Origin: JAUUSJ01 sp964439395
Lineage (GTDB): Bacteria > Bacillota > Clostridia > Lachnospirales > Lachnospiraceae
Direction of reading: 5' to 3'
DNA: 64,000 bases
NCBI GenBank assembly: GCA_964439395.1
Contig: CAYTNV010000010.1
Coordinates: forward strand, 31,928 to 95,927
In this document: piece after piece, positions 40,870-47,290 of the stretch
Numbering within the stretch: position 1 is the stretch's first letter
Layout of the letters: each line of letters opens with the position of its first letter
Program-made: the position numbers and the translations under genes
The notes under the pieces: generated by a model
What the model saw: only the letters and a program-made list of their open reading frames with translations
What the model was told of the DNA's origin: nothing
The model's database searches: none

Positions 40870-41277
40870 TTATTTCACTGATTCAAAATCAACTTGATTT
40901 ACATTAACCTCAAGTGTTAACGTTAGCTCTGCTGTTTTTCCAGCAGAGTGTTTCAAATTATATTCCAATACATGTTTTAACTCAACGCCATCAAGAAAAA
41001 GCTTGCTTCCCTTAGTACGGAATGTATTAGGCTCTTCTTTACTAATTCTCTCTTCTGCTCTAATTCCTCTTGCTAATTCCAAGATTTCCTCAATCTCTTC
41101 GTCATCCATAAAATCTAACTCTGGATGCTCGCTTCTTAGTTCTTCCACTGTAGTATCATCGTTATAATCCTCTGCCACGTTATTCACTATTTGAGAATAC
41201 TCATACAATGCCTGCCCCATTTCCGAATTCGTGTGAGTTTCTTGTAACTCGTTAATACATTTTTTTAATTCATCCAT
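40870..41277 (-). CDS. Possible internal product: C-terminal 135 residues of the antirepressor frame
   Basis: In frame inside the antirepressor gene, ATG 41277 follows AAGGAGG by 7 bases, as good a ribosome site as any in the prophage. The product MDELKKCINELQETHTNSEM... would have an acidic middle and the end VELKHVLEYNLKHSAGKTAE, then strands. Similar short proteins seem to occur alone in related phages (my recollection of the pattern), so the long frame may be a fusion of two former genes by loss of a stop. Whether both products are made is open. Confidence 0.45.
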   Translation of the reverse strand: MDELKKCINELQETHTNSEMGQALYEYSQIVNNVAEDYNDDTTVEELRSEHPELDFMDDEEIEEILELARGIRAEERISKEEPNTFRTKGSKLFLDGVELKHVLEYNLKHSAGKTAELTLTLEVNVNQVDFESVK

Positions 41278-42108
41278 GTTTCTTTCCTCCTTTAAGCTAT
41301 TCTCTTCAATAATCGGCAAGATTCTTTGACCTTTCATAACCTCACGGACAAACAATCTACCTTTTTGTGCCCAATAAGTACGAGTTTTTCCATTTATCAC
41401 CTTTGTAGATGTATACCCCATCTTGGCATACTCGGGATAAAGTAGCCAAACATCGTGATGGCTGTATTGGATTCCACGCTCCCTTAATATTTGATTTAAC
41501 TGTTTAGTGGTGATGCCAAAGTCTTTCGCCATAGTTGTCGTAGTTACTGGTCTTCTACATCTAAGAACCACATCTTCATAAGTAGGCTTAGGAGTCTTCT
41601 CTATCAGCTGTTGTTTTTGCACAGCTACCATTACCTCACTCTTTTCTCCTACTATCGTTTTTATCTGTTCCAGTTTGGCTTCCAGAATCTTTCTTGTCTC
41701 CTGCTCTTCTTTTAGCTTTTTCGCCAACTCGATTAAAAAGTCTGGGCTGAGCAATACTTTTTTCAGCGTATCGCCAGTCATGTAAGTTCCGTGCTTTCTA
41801 ATGGCTGGAAGTACCTCCGATGTTACCCAACGTTTAAATTTCTTCGCTGACTCTAATTTGCTTCCAAAAATTAAAGCATATAAACCAGATTCATTTATGA
41901 TGGTCATATTTTGTCTTCCAGAAGGTGTTTCCATTTCGGCAACACCTCTATCCGCCTCATCAACTTTCTTTGATACTGCACTTCTAGGTTCGGCATAGCC
42001 TAATGCTTCTGCCACATCCTTGCCTACAAACCAAGGCTCGTTATTGATAATTACTGTTCGGATTTGCCCGAATTCTTTGTTTTCAAAGATTTTCAATTCA
42101 TTGTTCAT
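40870..42108 (-). CDS. Phage antirepressor (BRO-N + KilAC) with fused C-terminal protein
   Basis: A 412-residue protein. Residues 8-110 are a BRO-N domain (FGQIRTVIINNEPWFVGKDV, ESGLYALIFGSKLESAKKFK, WVTSEVLPAIRKHGTY). Residues about 165-275 are a KilAC/ANT domain (YEDVVLRCRRPVTTTTMAKD, GITTKQLNQILRERGIQ). Residues 278-412 are different: acidic helices then a strand-rich end (ELTLTLEVNVNQVDFESV). Codons before Met278 (41277) contain AAAGGAGGAAAG, an ideal ribosome site, so the last 135 residues may also be made separately. Antirepressors relieve CI repression. First gene after cro in the early operon. Confidence 0.88.
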   Translation of the reverse strand: MNNELKIFENKEFGQIRTVIINNEPWFVGKDVAEALGYAEPRSAVSKKVDEADRGVAEMETPSGRQNMTIINESGLYALIFGSKLESAKKFKRWVTSEVLPAIRKHGTYMTGDTLKKVLLSPDFLIELAKKLKEEQETRKILEAKLEQIKTIVGEKSEVMVAVQKQQLIEKTPKPTYEDVVLRCRRPVTTTTMAKDFGITTKQLNQILRERGIQYSHHDVWLLYPEYAKMGYTSTKVINGKTRTYWAQKGRLFVREVMKGQRILPIIEENSLKEERNMDELKKCINELQETHTNSEMGQALYEYSQIVNNVAEDYNDDTTVEELRSEHPELDFMDDEEIEEILELARGIRAEERISKEEPNTFRTKGSKLFLDGVELKHVLEYNLKHSAGKTAELTLTLEVNVNQVDFESVK

Positions 42109-42175
42109 CTCGTTTCCTCCTTCTTTATTAGTTTATTTTCTACTTTTAGTATAATAGCATCAATAATGGTTTATG

Positions 42176-42403
42176 TTAATTAACCTTAACTTTCGGATAA
42201 AAAAAATAATTGCTTATTTCTTCTTTTTTTATTTTTAATACAATAGCTGCCCTATTAATCTCTCTCTGCGTCCATTCGGACTTATTGTTCAATTTCGCTG
42301 ATATTGATACATCTGAAAGACCAACTGCTTTTGCAAACTTCTCTTGAGTTCCGAAAATCTCCTTGATTCTCCCTCTTAATTTAGAATAATCGAATTGCTC
42401 CAT
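42176..42403 (-). CDS. Cro-like repressor (DUF739-type HTH)
   Basis: A 75-residue protein with an HTH at about 18-45: GTQEKFAKAVGLSDVSISAK and EWTQREINRAAIVLKI, ending EEISNYFFYPKVKVN, the DUF739/Cro-like pattern. ATG 42403 has AAGGAG seven bases upstream; the frame open to 42484 runs through the promoter. It is transcribed divergently from the cI-like gene and heads the lytic operon. Confidence 0.82.
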   Translation of the reverse strand: MEQFDYSKLRGRIKEIFGTQEKFAKAVGLSDVSISAKLNNKSEWTQREINRAAIVLKIKKEEISNYFFYPKVKVN

Positions 42404-42431
42404 TTCTACTCTCCTTACTGTATTGCATTTA

Positions 42432-42445
42432 TTAAGCTCGCTTAA
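42432..42445. promoter_or_regulatory. Operator-like palindrome TTAAGC-TC-GCTTAA
   Basis: A 14-bp palindrome just downstream of the leftward -10. The core CTTAAC/GTTAAG recurs near 42441, 42466, 42501 and 42533 across both promoters, and again near 42179, so it is a likely CI/Cro operator half-site. Confidence 0.5.
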
Positions 42446-42455
42446 CTTTATCGTA

Positions 42456-42484
42456 AGTATAGCATCCTTAACTCTTCTTGTCAA
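42456..42484 (-). promoter_or_regulatory. Leftward early (lytic) promoter
   Basis: Minus strand TTGACA (42484-42479), 17-base spacer, TATACT (42461-42456). Consensus -35; drives cro, antirepressor and the replication operon. GTTAAG motifs overlap it. Confidence 0.8.
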
Positions 42485-42523
42485 TACTTTTTTTAAATTT
42501 TCTTAACTTTTTTTGAAAAGTAA

Positions 42524-42552
42524 TTGAAATTTCCTTAACTTTGCTTTATAAT
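42524..42552 (+). promoter_or_regulatory. Rightward repressor promoter
   Basis: TTGAAA (42524-42529), 17-base spacer, TATAAT (42547-42552), 34 bases before the cI-like start. A CTTAAC motif lies in the spacer. Confidence 0.8.
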
Positions 42553-42586
42553 TAATATATAGAGCAAAAAAGGAGGCGAAAGGAAA

Positions 42587-43237
42587 ATGGCAAAATTTAG
42601 GGAACGTCTTTTACAGGCTATGGAAATCCGAGGAATGAAGCAAGTCGACTTAGTTGAAGCCACAGGACTTTCTAAGCCCAGTATTAACCAATATGTAAAA
42701 GGAGTATATGAGCCTAAACAACAAGCATTGTATAAAATAGCTCATGCTTTGAGTGTCAATGTTGCGTGGCTTATGGGGTATGATGTTTGCATGGAATCAT
42801 CTAGCTATGAATCTTTAAATGATGAATCTAATCTTAAGAAAAAAGGAGTTATTATCAATGTCCTTGGTCGTGTAGCGGCTGGAATCCCAATCGAAGCTGT
42901 AGAAGAGATTATTGATACCGAAGAGATAACTGTGGAGTTAGCCAAAACTGGAAAATTTTTTGGTCTTAAAATTAAAGGTGATTCTATGTCACCCAATATC
43001 TGTGATGGAGATATTGTTATTGTTCGCCAGCAAGAAGACGCCGAATCAGGTGATATTGTTATTGCTACAATCAATGGAGATGAAGCAACTTGTAAAAGAC
43101 TCCGCAAATATAAAGATGGCATAGAACTGATTTCTAATAATCCTAGTTATGCTCCGTTTGAGTTTAGTAACAAAGAAATTTCAGAAAAACCTGTAAGAAT
43201 TATTGGAAAAGTAATTGAACTGAGGAGAAAATTTTAA
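42587..43237 (+). CDS. CI-like phage repressor (XRE HTH + S24 peptidase)
   Basis: A 216-residue repressor. Residues 5-65 are an XRE helix-turn-helix (MKQVDLVEATGLSKPSINQY). Residues 95-215 are a LexA/CI S24 peptidase domain: the scissile Ala98-Gly99 in RVAAGIP, nucleophile Ser133 in GDSMSP and Lys170 in ATCKR are all present, so it should self-cleave on RecA activation and allow SOS induction. AAGGAGG precedes ATG 42587. Divergent from cro across about 180 bases of promoters and operators. Confidence 0.93.
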   Translation: MAKFRERLLQAMEIRGMKQVDLVEATGLSKPSINQYVKGVYEPKQQALYKIAHALSVNVAWLMGYDVCMESSSYESLNDESNLKKKGVIINVLGRVAAGIPIEAVEEIIDTEEITVELAKTGKFFGLKIKGDSMSPNICDGDIVIVRQQEDAESGDIVIATINGDEATCKRLRKYKDGIELISNNPSYAPFEFSNKEISEKPVRIIGKVIELRRKF

Positions 43238-43283
43238 AATATTTTGAGCCTACTTTGGGAGTATTGGAAAGGAAGTGATTTGA

Positions 43284-43556
43284 ATGATGTATCCATTTAT
43301 GACTTTAGAAGACGAAACAGAAGTTGTTCATTCTGAAATGTTGCCAAACGGCGAAGTTAAGGTATATTTTGAGAAACCAGACGAAAAAGATGGTTTTCAT
43401 CACGCCACATGCTATCTTCCTAGCTACAGATGGGAAGATATTTACGGTTTTGACAATGATGAATTGAAAACCCTGCAAGAATTTACAGAATCAGCGGCAC
43501 ATTTAATTATAGAGTTTTCTCAGGAAGGAGGCTTCGACAGTGCCTCAAATTTTTAA
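43284..43556 (+). CDS. Small protein paired with DUF4160; possible antitoxin
   Basis: A 90-residue acidic protein: MMYPFMTLEDETEVVHSEML, then HHATCYLPSYRWEDIYGFDN and AAHLIIEFSQEGGFDSASNF. Proteins of this pattern recur beside DUF4160 genes in Firmicutes. It overlaps the DUF4160 start by 17 bases, is co-oriented with the repressor and so is expressed in the lysogen. The antitoxin role is inferred only from the pairing. Confidence 0.6.
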   Translation: MMYPFMTLEDETEVVHSEMLPNGEVKVYFEKPDEKDGFHHATCYLPSYRWEDIYGFDNDELKTLQEFTESAAHLIIEFSQEGGFDSASNF

Positions 43557-43818
43557 AATTGGCTCTTACAGAGTTTATTTCTGGACAAATGAAGGGAAAC
43601 CTCTTGAACCTATTCATGTCCACGTATCATTAGGCAAACCAAGTGCTAACTCTACTAAAATCTGGATTACCAAAGCTGGAAAATGCCTTCTTTGTAACAA
43701 TAATTCCCAAATTCCCGCGAAGACTCTAAGAAACATTATGCGTATGATTGAACTTAGAAATGTGCAAATTGTGGAATCATGGTATCGATATTTTGGAACT
43801 ATCAATTATTATTGTTAA
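43540..43818 (+). CDS. DUF4160 domain protein
   Basis: A 92-residue protein: PQIFKIGSYRVYFWTNEGKP, LEPIHVHVSLGKPSANSTKI and MRMIELRNVQIVESWYRYFG. The YRVYFW...EPIHVHV...W segments define DUF4160, often found in two-gene units thought to be toxin-antitoxin-like. GTG start with GGAGGC seven bases upstream, inside the preceding gene. Possibly a stabilising or defence cargo of the prophage. Confidence 0.75.
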   Translation: MPQIFKIGSYRVYFWTNEGKPLEPIHVHVSLGKPSANSTKIWITKAGKCLLCNNNSQIPAKTLRNIMRMIELRNVQIVESWYRYFGTINYYC

Positions 43819-43942
43819 GGATTAAAAGGAGTATGGGAACAAAGATAGTAAAATTATAGCATTTTTGTCGAAACTACTGTATTTCCGTTATATTCTTTGT
43901 TATACTTTATATACAATATAGTTATACAAGGAGGAAATATGT

Positions 43943-44434
43943 ATGAAACACAAGAAACTATTAACCGTAGCTCTATTAGCAATTATGTCATTCAATGTAT
44001 TTGGTTGTGGTTCTGTGTCTGACGAAGATACAGCAATATCTACGACTGAGACTACAACCGAAGCTACTACCAAGGCTACGACTAAGACCACCACAGAAAC
44101 CACAACTGAGGCTACTACGGAAGCTACTACCGAAATTACAACCAGTACTATAGAGGAAACCACTACAGAATCTACAGAAGAATCTACCGTAGTTGAAGAA
44201 ACTGAAGCTACAGAAGAAACAACAGAAGCTTCCACCGAGGATATCTATGATTCTGACGCATATGACAACTCAGAATCTCAAAACAACTATGTGTTAAATA
44301 CCAGTACTATGAAAATTCATCATCCAGGCTGTTTTTCAGCTAAGCGAATAGCACCAAAAAATTATGCTACATCTAGTGAAAGTCTTGAAGAACTGGAAAG
44401 CCAAGGCTATACTACCTGTGGAAATTGCTTTTAG
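43943..44434 (+). CDS. Thr-rich surface lipoprotein with C-terminal Cys/His domain
   Basis: A 163-residue lipoprotein. The signal peptide ends in the lipobox FNVFGC (Cys22). Residues 35-95 are a Thr/Glu-rich spacer made of repeated TTEAT/TTET units. The end YVLNTSTMKIHHPGCFSAKR ... GYTTCGNC has the Cys/His set (H-x3-C...C-x2-C) of small zinc-binding domains found at the ends of secreted nucleases and phage-borne lipoproteins. AAGGAGG precedes the ATG. Expressed with the lysogeny genes; a candidate surface-conversion or superinfection factor (inference). Confidence 0.75.
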   Translation: MKHKKLLTVALLAIMSFNVFGCGSVSDEDTAISTTETTTEATTKATTKTTTETTTEATTEATTEITTSTIEETTTESTEESTVVEETEATEETTEASTEDIYDSDAYDNSESQNNYVLNTSTMKIHHPGCFSAKRIAPKNYATSSESLEELESQGYTTCGNCF

Positions 44435-44448
44435 AGGAGGAAATTATT

Positions 44449-45237
44449 ATGAAAAAAAGATTATTAATATTATTAACTCTTGTCTGTATATTATCATTGC
44501 CTATCCCTGCCAGAGCCGCAAATCCTAAAAAAATAATTGATTTATATCCTGATGAAACATACACAAAATATGATTTTACAGGTGATGGGAAAAATGACAA
44601 GTTTAAGTATGCATACAATAAAAAAATGACACATATAAACTGCTATATAAATGGAAAATTAAAAAGTTCTATTCCATTTGAGGGTCATTTTCCACTTGTT
44701 GAGCTATGTTCCCTTAACAAAAACACCGTATTTTTGTTAGTACAAGAAGCTACTACTAGTTCCCGTGAACCATCTCTTTACACATATAGTAGCGGAAAAT
44801 TTAAAAAGAGCTTTTCTTGTTCAAGCTTTAAAAAGGCTACCCCTTACATGTACGTGCAATATATAGATCCAGGGAAGCTTACCTCTTCTTCGATCACTAT
44901 GTCTTTTTCTACCTATCCAAATTATAGTAATTCAAAGACATTTAAAAAATCAAATCAAAAATTAAGTTGGAATGTGAAATACAATGTTAAAAATAAAAAA
45001 CTCTCTTTATCTTCAAGAACATATCTTACTTCTCAAAAGAAGTTTACAGCATTGACAACTTTCAAGACTTCAACAACTGCTCCAACTAGCAAATACAATT
45101 CTTTCACTGTAAAAAAGGGAGACAAAGTAACTCTATTGAAAATGTATTGTCCAGCTAAAGGAAAGCAATGGTATAAAATAAGAAAAGGCTCCAAAGAAGG
45201 ATGGTTCCAAGATTCTAGTAGCAGATTGTTAAAATAA
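44449..45237 (+). CDS. Secreted protein with C-terminal SH3-like domain
   Basis: A 262-residue exported protein: signal peptide MKKRLLILLTLVCILSLPIP to ARA, a mature N-terminal part beginning KKIIDLYPDETYTKYDFTGD with DGKNDKF (calcium-type loop as in FG-GAP repeats), a Lys/Ser/Thr-rich middle, and an SH3b-like end (SFTVKKGDKVTLLKMYCPAK, QWYKIRKGSKEGWFQD). The start at 44449 has GAGGAGG upstream. Follows the lipoprotein gene after 14 bases; the two are probably co-transcribed and act at the cell surface. Confidence 0.72.
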   Translation: MKKRLLILLTLVCILSLPIPARAANPKKIIDLYPDETYTKYDFTGDGKNDKFKYAYNKKMTHINCYINGKLKSSIPFEGHFPLVELCSLNKNTVFLLVQEATTSSREPSLYTYSSGKFKKSFSCSSFKKATPYMYVQYIDPGKLTSSSITMSFSTYPNYSNSKTFKKSNQKLSWNVKYNVKNKKLSLSSRTYLTSQKKFTALTTFKTSTTAPTSKYNSFTVKKGDKVTLLKMYCPAKGKQWYKIRKGSKEGWFQDSSSRLLK

Positions 45238-45247
45238 TTTAAAATAA

Positions 45248-45280
45248 AAAAACCGCCCCTGTTGGCGCAGGAACGGTTTT
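45248..45280 (+). terminator. Terminator after the exported-protein genes
   Basis: AAAACCG pairs with CGGTTTT, with an inner CCTG/CAGG helix; A-run before and T-run after. It separates the lysogeny operon from the integrase gene. Confidence 0.75.
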
Positions 45281-45282
45281 AA

Positions 45283-45291
45283 ATGCAACAC
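45283..45291 (+). promoter_or_regulatory. Single ATGCAACAC site upstream of the integrase gene
   Basis: One more copy of the nonamer seen at both phage ends, about 100 bases before the integrase start. Integrase binding here could regulate its own gene (inference). Confidence 0.4.
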
Positions 45292-45388
45292 ATACGAGAT
45301 GATATTGCTCTGAACACTTACAATATACCATCTTTTATGTGTTTTGACAACTGAACATATGTTTAATTCAAGGAGATGAGATGATATT

Positions 45389-46426
45389 ATGGCAAAAGCT
45401 AAAAAGCTAAAATCTGGTAATTATCGTTGCTTGACTTATGCTTATACAGATGGCTCTGGTAAGAGACATTATAAATCTTTTACCGCCCCCACTAAAAAGG
45501 AAGCAGAATATTTAGCAGCAAAATTTAACTTAGAAAAGAAAGAAAACTCTGAACAAGATCTCGCAAATATTACTTTTGGAAAAGCTCTGGACGAATACAT
45601 AAGCAACAGAGAATCTGTTCTGTCTCCTGCTACCATACGAGAATATAAACGAATTCGACGATGTCACTTGCAAGGACTTATGAAGCAAAAAGTAGGTAAT
45701 ATCACGCAGGAAATGATACAGGTTGAAATTAATAAAGAGGCTCAGACTCATGCACCTAAAACAGTGCGTGATATGCACGGCATTATATCGGCGGTTCTTA
45801 AAGTATACCGCCCTTCTTTTGCTCTACACACTGATTTACCCAAAAAAGTTAGAACAAAAATATACGTGCCATCTAACGAGGAAGTACAAACTTTAATGCG
45901 AGCCGTTGAGGGAGACGTAATGGAGATACCTATTTTACTCGCTGCGTTTGGTCCTATGCGAAGGGGCGAAATTGCAGCGTTAGAAAGTGATCATATCAAG
46001 GGAAATATTATTCATGTGGAATGGTCTATCGTCTTAGATTCTAACAAAAGATGGATTAAAAAGAGAACAAAATCTTATGCTGGTGACCGATACATTGAGT
46101 TCCCTAACTTCGTGATAGAAAAGCTAAAAGGAATTGATGGCAGAATCACACCACTTAAGCCGTCTCAGATTTCAGACAGATTTTCCGATATTTTAAAGCG
46201 TGCTGGCATACATCATTTTCGTTTCCATGATCTTCGCCATTATTGTGCTTCTATTCAGCACGCTATTGGAGTTCCAGACGTTTATATTATGCAACGTGGC
46301 GGATGGGCGAGTGACAATGTATTAAAAAATGTTTATAGACACGCTATGGAAGAGATGGACATAGAGATGAATCACAAGACAAATGATTACTTTTCTAGTC
46401 TATGCAACACAAGATGCAACACATGA
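45389..46426 (+). CDS. int: Tyrosine-type phage integrase
   Basis: A 345-residue recombinase with an AP2-like N-terminal arm-binding domain (residues 1-50, SGNYRCLTYAYTDGSGKRHY), a core-binding SAM-like domain (60-150) and a catalytic domain. Active-site residues: Arg191/192 (GPMRRGEI), His280 and Arg283 (FHDLRHYC), Trp306 (RGGW), Tyr316 (VYRHAM). The last residues LCNTRCNT are encoded by two ATGCAACAC repeats, so attP overlaps the 3' end of the gene. The stop lies 41 bases before the attR core. AAGGAG precedes the ATG. Confidence 0.95.
   Translation: MAKAKKLKSGNYRCLTYAYTDGSGKRHYKSFTAPTKKEAEYLAAKFNLEKKENSEQDLANITFGKALDEYISNRESVLSPATIREYKRIRRCHLQGLMKQKVGNITQEMIQVEINKEAQTHAPKTVRDMHGIISAVLKVYRPSFALHTDLPKKVRTKIYVPSNEEVQTLMRAVEGDVMEIPILLAAFGPMRRGEIAALESDHIKGNIIHVEWSIVLDSNKRWIKKRTKSYAGDRYIEFPNFVIEKLKGIDGRITPLKPSQISDRFSDILKRAGIHHFRFHDLRHYCASIQHAIGVPDVYIMQRGGWASDNVLKNVYRHAMEEMDIEMNHKTNDYFSSLCNTRCNT
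46402..46422 (+). promoter_or_regulatory. Pair of probable integrase arm-type sites (right phage end)
   Basis: ATGCAACAC at 46402-46410 and 46414-46422, 12 bp apart, inside the integrase 3' end. Spacing and orientation equal those of the pair at 7137/7149. Confidence 0.6.
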
Positions 46427-46466
46427 TATTACAAATCATTGTTTTGTGCGGTTTTTAATAAGATAT

Positions 46467-46630
46467 GTGCAAGTTCAAGTCTTGTTATCCGCAGTTTTTT
46501 TATTTTCTGGATATTTGCTAGGTTTTAGAAAAAGCTTGATATATCAAGGGTTTTGTGAGTTTAAAAATTTAGAATAATTATGAAATATGATAGAAATTTA
46601 TAAGATTTTGGAATAAAATGCAACACGAAA
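46467..46630 (+). repeat. attR: core repeat plus host-side homology
   Basis: 46467-46500 equals the attL core. 46501-46630 is host DNA yet 97% like the phage DNA at 7021-7149 and contains one ATGCAACAC (46618-46626), the first site of the phage pair; similarity ends there. Suggests a remnant of an earlier element. Confidence 0.85.
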
Positions 46631-46643
46631 ATAATGATAAGAC

Positions 46644-46679
46644 AAAAGACGTAACAGGGATTTTCCTATTACGTCTTTT
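46644..46679 (-). terminator. luxS terminator, usable in both directions
   Basis: AAAAGACGTAA (46644-46654) and TTACGTCTTTT (46669-46679) flank a short loop; T-runs on both strands. Ends luxS on the left. Confidence 0.85.
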
Positions 46680-46700
46680 TAGTATACAATAATATTATTC

Positions 46701-47180
46701 TTAAGCAGGATAATTTAAGCGCTCCTCACATATTTCCCCCAATACTTCAGCATAATATTTCTTCGCATAGTACTTCGCCATTGACAAATTCAAGTCCAAA
46801 TAATTGCCACAATCTCTCTTAGAAGCTCCTGGAATCTCTCCCTCGTACTCTATAATAAATTCCATCATTTCCTTCACTAAGTCAAATATATCCCTTGAGG
46901 AAAGCTTTCCAACTAAAATCATATAAAACCCAGTTCGACATCCCATCGGTCCAAAATAAATTGTTTTTTCTTTCCACTCTGAATGATTTCTTAAAAATGT
47001 AGCACCCAAATGCTCAATTGCATGAATTCCTGCGGTTCCCATCACAGGTTCTACATTAGGTCTCGTCATTCTAAGGTCAAAAGTCGTAAGTACTTCGCCA
47101 TTCACTTTATCTTCTCTCGAAACATAAATTCCTGTCAATAAATCCTCATGATTTACTGTAAAGCTTGCTATTTTTTCCAT
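46701..47180 (-). CDS. luxS: S-ribosylhomocysteine lyase (LuxS)
   Basis: A 159-residue enzyme that splits S-ribosylhomocysteine into homocysteine and DPD, the AI-2 precursor. The metal site HAIEH (His53, His57) and the third ligand Cys124 (RDCGNY) are present, as is the catalytic Cys81 (GPMGCRTGFY). The start MEKIASFTVNH at 47180 is the usual one; an ATG four codons earlier is possible. The pfs gene for the preceding step lies 10 kb away at 57.5 kb. Adjacent to the right prophage end. Confidence 0.95.
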   Translation of the reverse strand: MEKIASFTVNHEDLLTGIYVSREDKVNGEVLTTFDLRMTRPNVEPVMGTAGIHAIEHLGATFLRNHSEWKEKTIYFGPMGCRTGFYMILVGKLSSRDIFDLVKEMMEFIIEYEGEIPGASKRDCGNYLDLNLSMAKYYAKKYYAEVLGEICEERLNYPA

Positions 47181-47290
47181 TTTTATCTCCATTCCTTTCT
47201 GCTATTGCATTGACGTCTCATCTAGTTGAGCTTTAAACACTCATACGACTAGAGTCTCAAGCATACATTGATGAATTATCTTCTCCACTA

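Larger units (their letters stand above)
6987..46500. mobile_element. Prophage (siphovirus-type) integrated in tRNA-Leu(CAG)
   Basis: About 39.5 kb between two direct repeats of the tRNA 3' end. It holds all modules of a tailed temperate phage: integrase, CI/Cro switch, antirepressor, replication (Sak4-like ATPase, DUF669, CHC2 primase, DUF927 helicase), late regulator, packaging (fused terminase), HK97-type capsid, long non-contractile tail (Dit, Tal, tape measure), baseplate and receptor-binding proteins, holin and lysin. Structural genes are uninterrupted, so it may be inducible; two small early genes look frameshifted. No excisionase was identified. The Gp15, SPP1-type portal, minor capsid 2 and r1t holin set is common in phages of Clostridia and lactic acid bacteria. 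Confidence 0.95.

Noticed and set aside
40475..40897. Insertion sequence bounded by the 23-bp inverted repeats
   Set aside because: The spacer is only 53 bp, has no transposase, and no target duplication flanks the arms.
43900..44235. Long Val/Ser-rich frame opposite the lipoprotein gene
   Set aside because: It is the complement of the Thr/Glu codon repeats and has no ribosome site.
47193..47290. T-box or SAM leader before luxS
   Set aside because: Only short unrelated hairpins; the T-box sequence AGGGTGGNACCGCG and SAM core are absent.
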